Origin: Cognatishimia maritima
GTDB lineage: Bacteria; Pseudomonadota; Alphaproteobacteria; Rhodobacterales; Rhodobacteraceae
Assembly: GCF_900129685.1 (NCBI RefSeq)
Contig: NZ_FQWM01000001.1
Location: forward strand, 1 to 64,000
Reading direction: 5' to 3'
DNA: 64,000 nucleotides
Shown: positions 6,681 to 15,759 of the stretch, piece after piece
How positions within the stretch are numbered: position 1 is the stretch's first letter
Layout of the letters: each line of letters starts with the position of its first letter
Program-made: the position numbers and the translations under genes
Notes under the pieces: generated by a model
Told to the model about the DNA's origin: nothing
The model's database searches: none
What the model saw: the letters and a program-made list of their open reading frames with translations, nothing else

Positions 6681-9212
6681 TCATTTCAGAAAGAGTTTGG
6701 CTTCTTGTCGCGTCGCAATCCTGCGGGCCGTGGGGAAGGCTTGGTCCGGGTGGCTGCGTAACTCTGGGAAGAGGGCGAAAATCTCTTCTTGCTGCGCCGT
6801 ATCCATACCCGCCAATGCCTGCTGTCCTGGCCGGAAGCTTTCAGTCCAAATGCCGTCGGATTGCACAATTTCATGCTGGTCAAACATGATGTGCACATAG
6901 CTGACTGTTGTTGCGGCATCCCGAGAAATACCTTCGCGACCAACAAGGTGCTTGGCTGCGACCAAAACCTCTGCTTCACCAAAAAGCAGGTCCGCGCGCG
7001 GGTCGGTAATCATCAATCTGTGGTTTGGGCTAAGTCGCATGTCTTGCGCGGGGCAACCTTGACCGAGCGAGCCTTTGCGGATGCAAATCGCGCGCCAATG
7101 GGGGGCTTGCTGCAACTCCAAGGACGTCACATCGCGACGGCCGATCCAGCGGATCGGGCGGAGGCCGTGATCGCGGGTTTTGATCTGGTCGCCAACTTTC
7201 AGGGCCTCAACCGCGCGCGGGCCGTCTATGGTTTCGATCAGCGTGCCGGGGGTAAAACAGGGTACGATGGTTTCAATGCCACTGAAATGGGCGGTGCCGG
7301 TCACATTGCCGCTGCCATCCAGAAACTGGATTTGTCCAGAGGTCGGATCGGCACCATTGTAGGTGACCGAATAGGGGCCGGCACCCTCCATATTGATCGT
7401 GTCCGTGCCATCGCCACCGACAACCGTGTCGCCAGCACCGATGTCGTGGAACTGATCATTTCCGGCACCGCCTTCCATGCTGTCACTGCCGGTGCCCGCA
7501 TAGAAGACGTCATTGCCGTCTTCGCCGTAAAGGACATTGTCCCCCGATCCGGCGATCAGTGTGTCATCTCCGGTCGCTGCAAAGATCGTGTCATTGCCTG
7601 AACCTGCTTCGACAATATCATTACCTGCGCCGGAAAAAACGAGGTCATTGCCGCCCATGGCAAGGATATGATCATCGTCGCCGCTTGCACCGGGGAGGGC
7701 TGCGTCGTCGTCATCAATCACGTCCCCATCCGCATCCGTATAGCCTGCGGTCATCACATCATCGCTGTCCGTGCCAGTGATATAGCCATCCGGTGCGGCA
7801 GGGATGCCGATCGCCTCGAGCACGGCGGGGTCAGACAGGTCGTCGGCGCTGACGCCAACCAAGGTCAGGCTTTCACCGCCGGGGAAGGTCAGGACAGCAT
7901 TTCCATCGGCGTCTTCGCTGATGGTTACATCTCGTGTTGTGACGGGTGTACTGCCGTAGTCCGAGGTCATGCCAGAAACATCGAGCATGTCTTGGGCCGT
8001 GAAGCTGCCGTCGCCATTGTCAATCGGCAGAGCAAAGTCGATCACGCTATCGCTGCCGGATCCATCGGCCAAAAGCAGCGTGTCCTGCCCAGAGGAGAGC
8101 ACTATGTTTTCGATGGCATCATACGTAAGCGTATCGGTGCCATCCGTGAGGCTGCCAACGCCTTTGGCCCCGCCGGAAAGGTCGATGGCCAGGTCGCTGG
8201 TGACTGCGCTGAGGTCCAGCGTGTCGCCGTCGACTTCGTCTTGGTTTTCGGCGGCGATGGTGTCATTGCCAAAGCCGTCTTCGATGATGAAACGGTCATC
8301 GCCATAGCCGCCCCAAAGGTAATCATCGCCGTCGCCGTGACCGCCGGAATAAATCGTGTCGTTGCCATAGCTGCCGCGCAGGAAATCGTTGCCGGTGCCG
8401 CCATGCAAAACGTCATCACCCAGATCGCCGTTCACGCTGTCATCGCCTTCACCGCCGATGAACGTATCATTGCCTGCGCCGAGTTCGGCAATGTCATTGC
8501 CGTCTCCGCCAGACACATGGTCGTCGCCATCGCCCGTATAAATCGAGTCATCGCCCGCGCCAGCCTCGACCACATCGTCGCCGTCGCTGACCATGTCGCC
8601 CTCGGGATCATCGGTGTAATATTGATCGATCTTATCCGCAGCTCCGCCGCCTTCCACAATGCCATCGGGCGCCGCGTCAAAGGTGATATCGGAAATGCCA
8701 AGTGCGCCGGTTTGCGCGGCGTCTTCTCCGGGTTCAAAGATGATTTCGAGCGAGAGGATCGGACCAGCAATAGTGGCGGTCACGCTGTCCTCTGCACCGC
8801 TGGTGTTGGTGCCGGTGTCGCTGATGCCTTCTGCATCAATCGTATTGCCACTTGTGGTGTGCGAAATTGCCAGATCTGAATAAGAGACCGGGAAGACATT
8901 GCCCTCGGCATCGGTTGCAAGGATGGTGATCCGTTCGTCCCAATCGGTGCCATTTTGGTCAAGATCGAAGATTTCGAAGCTGACGTTTTGAACCGGTGCG
9001 TCAAAAGTCACTTCGGTGACCACCGCGGAGGTCAGATCATTGACCCAAAGGCCTTCTTCGCTGGGGCTGCCTTGATCAGAAACCGCAGCGCTTTGTGCGT
9101 CGCCGTTTGTGGTTGTGGAAATCGTGACGCCCATTGCCGCGTCACCTGAACCAACAGTGTAATTGCCGTTCTCGCTGACGGTGGACCAGTCTATTGTGTT
9201 GCTACCGGGCAT
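6681..9212 (-). CDS. RTX-repeat protein with C-terminal Hint_2 domain
   Basis: An acidic 843-residue protein. Residues 1-180 form a beta-rich N-terminal region. RTX calcium-binding nonapeptides (GGxGxDxhx type) occur at about 210-305 and again at about 510-605. The C-terminal Hint_2 domain (about 650-790) begins at Cys652 in PCFTPGTLIETIDGPRAVE and has the LSPNHRLMI block with its His. There is no signal peptide, as usual for type I secretion substrates, but no hlyB/hlyD genes are near. Hint domains are intein-like autoprocessing folds. Roseobacters carry many such proteins of unproven function, probably secreted or surface-bound. A smaller homologue is divergent at 9487. Confidence 0.88.
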   Translation of the reverse strand: MPGSNTIDWSTVSENGNYTVGSGDAAMGVTISTTTNGDAQSAAVSDQGSPSEEGLWVNDLTSAVVTEVTFDAPVQNVSFEIFDLDQNGTDWDERITILATDAEGNVFPVSYSDLAISHTTSGNTIDAEGISDTGTNTSGAEDSVTATIAGPILSLEIIFEPGEDAAQTGALGISDITFDAAPDGIVEGGGAADKIDQYYTDDPEGDMVSDGDDVVEAGAGDDSIYTGDGDDHVSGGDGNDIAELGAGNDTFIGGEGDDSVNGDLGDDVLHGGTGNDFLRGSYGNDTIYSGGHGDGDDYLWGGYGDDRFIIEDGFGNDTIAAENQDEVDGDTLDLSAVTSDLAIDLSGGAKGVGSLTDGTDTLTYDAIENIVLSSGQDTLLLADGSGSDSVIDFALPIDNGDGSFTAQDMLDVSGMTSDYGSTPVTTRDVTISEDADGNAVLTFPGGESLTLVGVSADDLSDPAVLEAIGIPAAPDGYITGTDSDDVMTAGYTDADGDVIDDDDAALPGASGDDDHILAMGGNDLVFSGAGNDIVEAGSGNDTIFAATGDDTLIAGSGDNVLYGEDGNDVFYAGTGSDSMEGGAGNDQFHDIGAGDTVVGGDGTDTINMEGAGPYSVTYNGADPTSGQIQFLDGSGNVTGTAHFSGIETIVPCFTPGTLIETIDGPRAVEALKVGDQIKTRDHGLRPIRWIGRRDVTSLELQQAPHWRAICIRKGSLGQGCPAQDMRLSPNHRLMITDPRADLLFGEAEVLVAAKHLVGREGISRDAATTVSYVHIMFDQHEIVQSDGIWTESFRPGQQALAGMDTAQQEEIFALFPELRSHPDQAFPTARRIATRQEAKLFLK

Positions 9213-9486
9213 GTGAATTGACCCTTGTTTTCTTTAAATAATGACAGGCTTGTATATCGCGCGCGCCTCTGCTCGGGCCTGTTGTGCCTTTGAATGGTGA
9301 TGTCACTGTGAAAGCTTTGCGGCATTCTTTGGTAGATGCGGTGCAAAAATGGGGCAGCGGCTAAGCCTTTGTAAAAACGCAATGGTTTTCCTTTTTTGCC
9401 CCAATCGCGCCCTGATCCTTGGCTAGCAAATGCACAGACTGAACGCCTGCAGAAGCGGCCTCATAATACGAAGAACAAGGCTGACC

Positions 9487-10293
9487 ATGAAATTTCGTGT
9501 GGTGAACCGTCGTATGACGAAAGCATCTGCGCAGGGCAATCAGGCTGCTGGGCAGGACAATATTTTCCATAAGGTGGCTGGGTCAAATGCGCCGGCTGCC
9601 ACGGCTTCTGACGTGCGGCCAAGCTGTCCGGTAGAGATTGCGCGACCCGCTGTCTTTTTGCGGGGCAAGGCACGGGCAGAGCGGAACCGGGATGTTCGAC
9701 AAGCTGCTGATACTGGCGCGATTGCTGGCATTGCGGCGCAGGCGCTGGTGATGACGCTCGACGGCCAGAAACCCGCGGGTCAATTGCGCGCGGGTGATCG
9801 CCTGCTGACGCGCGACAGCGGGTATCAACCGCTGTTGTGGCAGAAGCTGTGGCAAGGGGATGCGCAGACCCAGTGCTATCGCTTAAAAGCTACGCACAGC
9901 CAGCAAGACACGCACATTCTAGTCACAGCCGGGCAGGGTATCTTGCTGAGTGGACGCGAGGTCTTGGCGCGCTATGGCGCGGGTGAGTTCTTGGTGAAGG
10001 CCGCTGATCTGTCTGCGATGACGCGCACCGGATTTGCGGTTGACCGCACGGATCCGATGCCTTTTGTGACATTGCTCTTGGCGCAGCATGAGTTGATCAA
10101 TGTCGACGGGATCTGGGTAAGTTCGTTGCTGCCGAACGCGGAGCTTCGGTCACGGTTAACCCAGCAGGAGCACGCCGCGCTGGCAGAGATTTTGCCGGCT
10201 TTTGATGAGAGCCGCCAAAACGACAACGCGCTGACTTATGCCAGCGCGCGTTCGTTTCTATCCCCTGAGGGGCAAAGCATCCGGCCTCACTAA
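9487..10293 (+). CDS. Small Hint_2-like protein lacking Hint active-site residues
   Basis: 268 residues from the ATG at 9487; the frame reaches back to 9430 without support. After a basic N-terminus, residues about 80-225 align with the Hint_2 domain of the neighbouring RTX protein: QALVMTLDGQKPAGQLRAGD, LLTRDSG and LAQHELINVDGIWVSS. The nucleophile Cys is replaced (the CFTPGT position reads IAAQA), and the SPNHR block reads VTAGQGILL, so its His is gone too. It should not autoprocess. It has no RTX repeats and is divergent from the RTX-Hint gene over a 274-bp space. Its role is unknown. Confidence 0.75.
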   Translation: MKFRVVNRRMTKASAQGNQAAGQDNIFHKVAGSNAPAATASDVRPSCPVEIARPAVFLRGKARAERNRDVRQAADTGAIAGIAAQALVMTLDGQKPAGQLRAGDRLLTRDSGYQPLLWQKLWQGDAQTQCYRLKATHSQQDTHILVTAGQGILLSGREVLARYGAGEFLVKAADLSAMTRTGFAVDRTDPMPFVTLLLAQHELINVDGIWVSSLLPNAELRSRLTQQEHAALAEILPAFDESRQNDNALTYASARSFLSPEGQSIRPH

Positions 10294-10299
10294 GCGCGG

Positions 10300-11622
10300 T
10301 TAGCCACGCGACAACGGGCTTTCGAGTGGGCGCATTTTCAGCTTGGTGATGCGGTTGTCTTCGCGGGACACGATTTCAAATCGGAAGCCGTGAAAGGCAA
10401 AGACCTGACCGACAACCGGAATGGTCTGTGCCTCGTGGATGACCAGACCGGCAACGGTGTTGGCTTCGTCATCGGGCAGGCTCCAATCGCTGGCGCGGTT
10501 CAAATCGCGGATTGTCATCGCCCCGTCGATCAGGAATTGCCCATCTTCGCTTTGGCGAATTGGGTGGTCGGCGGCGGGGTCAAATTCATCGGTGATTTCG
10601 CCGACGATTTCTTCCAGAATATCCTCAAGCGTGATCAACCCGCGCAGGGCACCGTATTCGTCCACGACAAGCGCAAAATGGCTGCGGCGTTTGAGAAATT
10701 GCCGCATTTGGTCATCAAGCGACGTGGTGTCGGGCACAAAATATGGCGTCTTGGCGACAGCCGAGAGGTTGAACATCCCGATCTCATTTGAATCGCTGCC
10801 ATCCCCAGAAGAGTGCATCTCGCGCAGCAGGTCTTTGGCGTGGATCACACCGATGATGTTTTCAGGATCATCCTTGTAGACAGGTAGGCGGGTGTAGTTG
10901 CTTTCCAGACATTGGCGCACGATGTCATCGGGCACGTCGTCGGCGTTGATCATCTCAATCCCAGAGCGGTGCAGCATGATTTCTTCGACGGTCCGGTCGC
11001 CCAGATCAAGCGCGCCAAGGATGCGGTCGCGGTCTTCTTTTTCCACGATCCCCTCGGAGTGGCCCAATTGAATGGCGCCAGCGATTTCCTCGCGCACGGC
11101 AAGGATGTGGCTATCCGGGTCGGTGCGCACACCAAAGATGCTGAGGACAATGCGCACCAAAAGGCGCACGGCAGAGACCACGGGTGCAAAAAGCGTCACG
11201 ACAACCTGAATGATGCCCGCCACGCGGGAGGCGGCTGTTTCAGGAGCTGTGATGGCATATGTTTTGGGCAGGACCTCGGCAAAGATCAGAACCAGCAGGG
11301 TCATCACCAACGTCGCCAAGGCAACACCGCTTTCGCCGAACAGGCGCGTGAACAGCGCCGTCGCAAGCGAGGTCGCGAGGATGTTCACAAGGTTGTTGCC
11401 CAGAAGGACCGAGCCAATAAGGCGTTCGTTATCCTCGGTGATTTTGAGGGCGCGCATTGCGCCCTTATTGCCTTTGTCTGCTTGGCTGCGCAGTTTGCCT
11501 CTGCTGGCGGCCGTCAACGCGGTTTCGCTGCCAGAAAAGAAGGCAGAGAGCATCAGAAGGACTGCAATCGCCCCGGCGGTGATCCAGAAGGCTGTGTCCA
11601 ATACCAGAATTGTGACTTCCAT
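10300..11622 (-). CDS. HlyC/CorC family transporter (CNNM-CBS-CorC domains)
   Basis: 440 residues. The N-terminal DUF21/CNNM membrane domain has about four helices with SAFFSGSETALTAASRGKL. A CBS pair follows at about residues 210-340 (IMLHRSGIEMI, GALRGLITLEDILEEIVGEI), and the C-terminal CorC_HlyC domain ends in DNRITKLKMR. Members act in Mg2+/Co2+ export or resistance; the old name hemolysin C is misleading. It is divergent from the metallophosphoesterase at 11692. Confidence 0.9.
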   Translation of the reverse strand: MEVTILVLDTAFWITAGAIAVLLMLSAFFSGSETALTAASRGKLRSQADKGNKGAMRALKITEDNERLIGSVLLGNNLVNILATSLATALFTRLFGESGVALATLVMTLLVLIFAEVLPKTYAITAPETAASRVAGIIQVVVTLFAPVVSAVRLLVRIVLSIFGVRTDPDSHILAVREEIAGAIQLGHSEGIVEKEDRDRILGALDLGDRTVEEIMLHRSGIEMINADDVPDDIVRQCLESNYTRLPVYKDDPENIIGVIHAKDLLREMHSSGDGSDSNEIGMFNLSAVAKTPYFVPDTTSLDDQMRQFLKRRSHFALVVDEYGALRGLITLEDILEEIVGEITDEFDPAADHPIRQSEDGQFLIDGAMTIRDLNRASDWSLPDDEANTVAGLVIHEAQTIPVVGQVFAFHGFRFEIVSREDNRITKLKMRPLESPLSRG

Positions 11623-11691
11623 CAGTCAATTTATCCCTTTAACTCATTGGCGTTATGGGGCGCGACGGGCGCGCATTCAAGGAAAAGCGCG

Positions 11692-12495
11692 ATGAAGGTT
11701 TGCGATCTGGGCCAGTTAGACACACCGCTTTTGCTGTTTGGCGGGCCGTATTCCAACCTTCACGCCAGCCGCGCCTTGCTGGATTTTGCGAAAAAGGGCG
11801 GTTTTGGGCCGGAACACGTGATCTGCACCGGCGATTTGGTGGCCTATTGCGCGGACCCTGTCGAAACCGCCACGCTGTGGCAGGATTTTGGTGGGCCGAT
11901 CCTTGCAGGGAATTGCGAAAAGCAGTTGGCCGAGAATGCGATGGATTGTGGCTGCGGGTTTGAGGCGGGCACAACCTGCGATCTGCTGTCGGCAGGCTGG
12001 TTTGCCCATGCGGATCGTCTGGTCCGGACAAAGATGCGCGCTTGGTTGGGTGCGCTGCCTGATCTGATGGTGTTTCAGCACCACGGGCAACGGTTTGCCG
12101 TCGTTCATGGCGGGCTAACAGATATCAGCCGATTTTTGTGGCCGGTGTCTCCCGAGGCGGCGTTTTTGCAAGAGTTTGACGCCATCGCCGACCAGATTGG
12201 ACGTGTCGACGGCGTGATCGCGGGGCATTGTGGGATTGCCTTTGAAAAGATGCTTTCAAACGGGCAACGTTGGATCAACACCGGCGCGATTGGCATGCCG
12301 CCCAATGATGGGACACCGCAAACCGCCTTTGCTGTGATGACCGCAGGGCAGGTGGCGTTTCACCGGTTGGACTATGACGCCGCATCGGCAAGCAAAGCGA
12401 TGGAGGCCGTTGGCCTAACGCAGGGCTATCACCGCGCCTTGCTGAATGGGCATTGGCCGTCTGAGGATGTCTTGCCGCCCGATATGCGCCGCTAG
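11692..12495 (+). CDS. Metallophosphoesterase-like protein with altered metal ligands
   Basis: 267 residues from the ATG at 11692. The frame is open far upstream (to 10912), but that part is antisense to the CorC gene. The calcineurin-like fold is seen in CTGDLVAYCADP, AGNCEKQL, VVHGGLTD and INTGAIGMPP. The first motif (normally DxH) reads FGGPYSNLHA, GNHD reads GNCE, and GHxH reads GHCG, so several metal ligands are absent. Related proteins in Rhodobacterales appear to share this GGPYSN variant (recalled, not checked). It may bind metal differently or be non-catalytic. Confidence 0.75.
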   Translation: MKVCDLGQLDTPLLLFGGPYSNLHASRALLDFAKKGGFGPEHVICTGDLVAYCADPVETATLWQDFGGPILAGNCEKQLAENAMDCGCGFEAGTTCDLLSAGWFAHADRLVRTKMRAWLGALPDLMVFQHHGQRFAVVHGGLTDISRFLWPVSPEAAFLQEFDAIADQIGRVDGVIAGHCGIAFEKMLSNGQRWINTGAIGMPPNDGTPQTAFAVMTAGQVAFHRLDYDAASASKAMEAVGLTQGYHRALLNGHWPSEDVLPPDMRR

Positions 12496-12498
12496 CGG

Positions 12499-13425
12499 CT
12501 ACTTTTTACGGAGCGGGTGGTTCTCCAGAACCAGTTCTTTCAACCGTTCATCCAGCACGTGGGTGTAAATCTCTGTCGTGGCGACATCGGCATGGCCCAG
12601 CAAAGTCTGGATCGAACGGAGATCGGCCCCATTCGCCAACAAATGTGTCGCAAAGGCATGTCGCAGAGTGTGGGGCGTGACCTTAGAGGCGTCTACGCCA
12701 CCGCTGACCGCGAATTCCTTGATCAATGCATAAAAGCGGTGCCGCGTCAGGTGGCCCAGTTTGCCCCGACTTGGAAATAGAAACTTGGACCCCGATTTGC
12801 CATTTCGCAGATTGTCCTCTTCGACAGCGTCGCGAATTTTCAGCCAATCAGCAAGCGCTGTACGGGCCGAAGGGCTGAGCGGGACCATGCGTTCTTTGCC
12901 GCCCTTGCCAAGGATCAGCAGCATACGCGGATCGCCGCGTGTCGAGGAAACCGGCAGCGTTACCAGTTCCGAAACACGCATGCCTGTCGCGTAAAGCAGC
13001 TCCATCAGGCAGATGTTACGTGTGCGTTCTTGTGCGTTGCGGCCAGAGTTTCGCGCGGCATCGATCAGGCGGTCGACTTCGCTGATATCCAGCGTTTTGG
13101 GCAGGCGCTTATCAAGCCCTGGTCCCTTGATTTGAATCGCTGGGTTGGTCTCTCGCCAGCCTTCTTCAAAGGCAAAACGGAACAGTTGTTTGATGGCAGA
13201 AAGACGCCGCGCGCGGGTGGATTTTGCCAAACCCTGTGCGTCGCAATAGACCATGTAGTCTTCGACGTCTTCGCGGGCGGTTTCCGCAAAGGTTTGTTCC
13301 CGTGCATCCGTCCATTCGGCAAATCCCTTAAGGTCGCGCGCGTAGGCCAGTTGTGTGTTGTTTGAAGCGCCGAGTTCAGCAGCCTGAGCTTCGAGAAATG
13401 TGGATATCCATTGCAAATTGTTCAT
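12499..13425 (-). CDS. xerD: Site-specific tyrosine recombinase XerD
   Basis: With XerC resolves chromosome dimers at dif during division. 308 residues from the ATG at 13425, with an N-terminal SAM-like DNA-binding domain and C-terminal catalytic domain. Catalytic residues are visible: Arg in ATGMRVSELV, Lys in GKGGKERMVPL, the HTLRH box, His in LLGHAD and the Tyr nucleophile in TTEIYTHV. The start overlaps the upstream gene's stop as TGATG. There is no attachment site, cargo or phage gene, so this is the housekeeping recombinase. Confidence 0.93.
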   Translation of the reverse strand: MNNLQWISTFLEAQAAELGASNNTQLAYARDLKGFAEWTDAREQTFAETAREDVEDYMVYCDAQGLAKSTRARRLSAIKQLFRFAFEEGWRETNPAIQIKGPGLDKRLPKTLDISEVDRLIDAARNSGRNAQERTRNICLMELLYATGMRVSELVTLPVSSTRGDPRMLLILGKGGKERMVPLSPSARTALADWLKIRDAVEEDNLRNGKSGSKFLFPSRGKLGHLTRHRFYALIKEFAVSGGVDASKVTPHTLRHAFATHLLANGADLRSIQTLLGHADVATTEIYTHVLDERLKELVLENHPLRKK

Positions 13426-14948
13426 CAATAACCGCGATCTAAAAGTAATATTTGAAGCGCTGCCTGACGTGCGAATTCTTCAAGTCCGACGGCGCGAAAT
13501 GTAGCCAAAGAATTTGTCAAAGCGCGAAGGTCACCTTCGACGCCCTGTTGAAATGATGTCATCGCCAACAAGATTACCTCACCCAATTGACCGCGTGCAA
13601 GTCTGTTTGTCCAGACTTGTGGCACGCCCGCGCCGTGAAATGCATCGGCGATGGCTTGTCGGGTCGGGTCGGCCGCGCGGCGCGGCGGGACGCCTTGTGC
13701 AAGACCCGCCAAGAAATCCTGCGGGCCTTCTTTTGCGGCGCTTTCGTAGCTGTCTGACAGCAACAGAATATCGCGTGCGGGCGTTGTCTCTCGGTCTTCC
13801 GCCGACAACAGGCCGAGCGCAGCACTGTAATAACGTGCAAAAGGAATGTCCAAGTGGGCTGTGACCATCACGTCCCAGGCTTTGGGAAGCGCTGCGGCCA
13901 GCTTTGCTGCGTCTTGCTGCGCGATGGCGGCATCGACCTTTTGCACGGCGGCGACACGATCCCAAACTGCGCCAGAGGCGGCAGGTTTGCCATCCAGATA
14001 CAGCGCAAAGAGTTTGTTTTCAGGCAAGGCCCCGACACGCGCCAACCGTTCTGCGGCATCCAGCTGGCTTTTCCAGCCCATATTCGGGCGCAGGTCTGCA
14101 TGGGCAAAGGCGCGTGGCAGTAGGCGGGTGGGCTGTGGCTCTCCGATGGCTTCAAACAGACGGAACTGCAGCATATCGGGCGTTGTTGCGGTGATCAGCA
14201 GCGGGTCTTCGGCAAAAAGTTCCGGATCAAGAAAGCGCAGGAGGAGTTCATCTTCGCTGGGGGTGATCAATCGGAGCGAGTTGGCCGTGTTCAGGGTGAG
14301 AACAGCCGTTTCCCATTCGCCCGCGCGGGCCAAGCAAAAGATACGGGCTGCAAACCCCGGCGAGAGGTGCGGCGCGGCGTTCAGGCGATCACAAGCGGTC
14401 TGTTCTTCGCCGATCAAAAGCGAGACATCAAACCACCGCGCAAACAAGTCGGGCCGGTCCGGGACTGCCCGCAGCAACAAAGCATTGGCCTGTTCAATCG
14501 CGCCCAGCGCCATCAGTTTGTCGACCCGCGCCAGCAGGAGCGCATCCTGACCTTCGGCGTCGCGCGGCGGGTTCGCTTCGGCCAGCAGCAGCGTGTACAT
14601 CAAGGCCTGCAGCGCGGGCAGGGGCTCCTCGGGCATGTCGGCAATCAGGGTCACAAGATCACTGGCCCGGCTGTTCTGCCAGAGGGTGTTTGGCAACCCG
14701 GTGATGGTGCCCGGCAAAAGCCCAACCGCGTCACGCCCGGATGCATCAAGTTCTGACACATCGATTGCGGGTGTATCGCCGTCTTCGGCAACGGGGGATT
14801 CGGGTTCGATGTGAAGCGTGACCGTCGGGGTTTGCCCCAACCAATCAATGGCCGACAAAGGCTCATTGCCCTCGGCTTGGGACAGTGCTGGCCCCAAAAG
14901 GGCCAATGCAACACCAGCCAGACCTGTCAGATGACGCTTATTGCACAT
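13425..14948 (-). CDS. Exported helical-repeat protein of unknown function
   Basis: 507 residues from the ATG at 14948, giving a clean signal peptide (CNKRHLTGLAGVALALLG, cleavage near SQAEG). The mature part is Ala/Leu-rich and helical, with TPR-like paired helices, for example the segment VDKLMALGAIEQANALLLRA split as VDKLMALGAIEQAN and ALLLRAVPDRP. It is probably periplasmic. It lies between a 49-residue membrane protein (11-nt overlap) and xerD (TGATG overlap), so the three are translationally coupled. I do not recognise a named family; a role near division or the envelope is only suggested by xerD. Confidence 0.7.
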   Translation of the reverse strand: MCNKRHLTGLAGVALALLGPALSQAEGNEPLSAIDWLGQTPTVTLHIEPESPVAEDGDTPAIDVSELDASGRDAVGLLPGTITGLPNTLWQNSRASDLVTLIADMPEEPLPALQALMYTLLLAEANPPRDAEGQDALLLARVDKLMALGAIEQANALLLRAVPDRPDLFARWFDVSLLIGEEQTACDRLNAAPHLSPGFAARIFCLARAGEWETAVLTLNTANSLRLITPSEDELLLRFLDPELFAEDPLLITATTPDMLQFRLFEAIGEPQPTRLLPRAFAHADLRPNMGWKSQLDAAERLARVGALPENKLFALYLDGKPAASGAVWDRVAAVQKVDAAIAQQDAAKLAAALPKAWDVMVTAHLDIPFARYYSAALGLLSAEDRETTPARDILLLSDSYESAAKEGPQDFLAGLAQGVPPRRAADPTRQAIADAFHGAGVPQVWTNRLARGQLGEVILLAMTSFQQGVEGDLRALTNSLATFRAVGLEEFARQAALQILLLDRGY

Positions 14949-15087
14949 CCAATGCGACCGGTTCGCGAATCTCTTGCTGTGGGGCAGAGAAATCCACCCC
15001 AAAGATTGGCCCCAGATATGCGTAGACCGTCAGCGCAACGGTTGCGAAGATGATCAGGAAAAACAGTGCTCTGATGAGCTTGCCCAT
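14938..15087 (-). CDS. Small membrane protein
   Basis: 49 residues starting at the ATG at 15087 (MGKLIRALF). One N-terminal helix (IRALFFLIIFATVALTVYAY) anchors it, and a short acidic tail follows (QQEIREPVALDVQ). The longer frame to 15165 adds residues that look non-native. It is the first gene of the minus-strand group leading to xerD and overlaps the next gene by 11 nt. Function unknown. Confidence 0.7.
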   Translation of the reverse strand: MGKLIRALFFLIIFATVALTVYAYLGPIFGVDFSAPQQEIREPVALDVQ

Positions 15088-15222
15088 GTGCTTCCCCAGT
15101 TTTTTGCCTGTTGTTTTCCACTTTATAACTGGCCTTTTGGACAATATCACGTCATTCAATGCCAAATGGCGGATTTTGGCCGGAAAATCGGCCCGACGCC
15201 CCGAATATTTGGGCAGTTGGAT

Positions 15223-15759
15223 ATGAAACTGAAGAAAACAGTCGTCATGGTTGGGATGATGGGCGCAGGCAAAACCGCGGTTGGCCGGGCGCTGGCGGCT
15301 AAGATCGGGGTACCGTTTCTGGATTCTGATGCGGAAATCGTCAAAGCCGCCAACATGGCCATTGCCGAAATTTTTGAACGCGATGGAGAGGCTTTTTTTC
15401 GTCAGAAGGAAACGCAGGTGATCGAACGGCTGCTGGACGAGGAACGCGGCATTCTGTCGACCGGCGGCGGGGCGTTTCTGGCCGAAGCCAACCGCGATTT
15501 AATTTCCGATAAAGGCGTGGCTGTTTGGCTGGACGCCGATCTGGATCTTTTGTGGCAGCGGGTGCGCCACAAGGACACGCGCCCCTTGCTGCACACGCCC
15601 AATCCGCGTCAGACCTTGAAAGAAATCTATGAGGTTCGGGTGCCCGTCTATGCCAAGGCGGAGCTGTCGGTGAAGGCGGATGCGAAGTATTCAATCGAAG
15701 ATATGGCGGACCGGGTGCTAGAGGCGCTTTTGACCCGCCCGGACGTGTTGGAGGCATGA
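15223..15759 (+). CDS. aroK: Shikimate kinase
   Basis: Phosphorylates shikimate at the 3-OH with ATP, the fifth step of aromatic amino-acid synthesis. 178 residues from the ATG at 15223. The P-loop GMMGAGKT lies at residues 11-18, FLDSDAEI carries the Mg-binding Asp, STGGGAFL is the shikimate-binding loop, and the lid Arg is in DTRPLL. It overlaps aroB by 4 nt (ATGA), the usual aroK-aroB pair. Confidence 0.95.
   Translation: MKLKKTVVMVGMMGAGKTAVGRALAAKIGVPFLDSDAEIVKAANMAIAEIFERDGEAFFRQKETQVIERLLDEERGILSTGGGAFLAEANRDLISDKGVAVWLDADLDLLWQRVRHKDTRPLLHTPNPRQTLKEIYEVRVPVYAKAELSVKADAKYSIEDMADRVLEALLTRPDVLEA

Noticed and set aside
8340-8600. Short regular repeats that could suggest a CRISPR or tandem repeat array
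   Set aside because: The repeats are the coding RTX nonapeptides; there are no identical spaced repeats or cas genes.
7668-8879. 403-codon open frame on the plus strand antisense to the RTX protein
   Set aside because: It mirrors the periodic GGxGxD repeats of the real gene; the translation is repetitive Val/Ile/Ala with no family features.
10912-11691. Long upstream extension of the metallophosphoesterase frame
   Set aside because: It is antisense to the conserved CBS and CorC domains of the CorC/HlyC gene and adds nothing known to the family.
12499-13425. Phage or integron integrase
   Set aside because: The sequence matches XerD in length and motifs, and there is no attachment site, cargo or phage gene around it.
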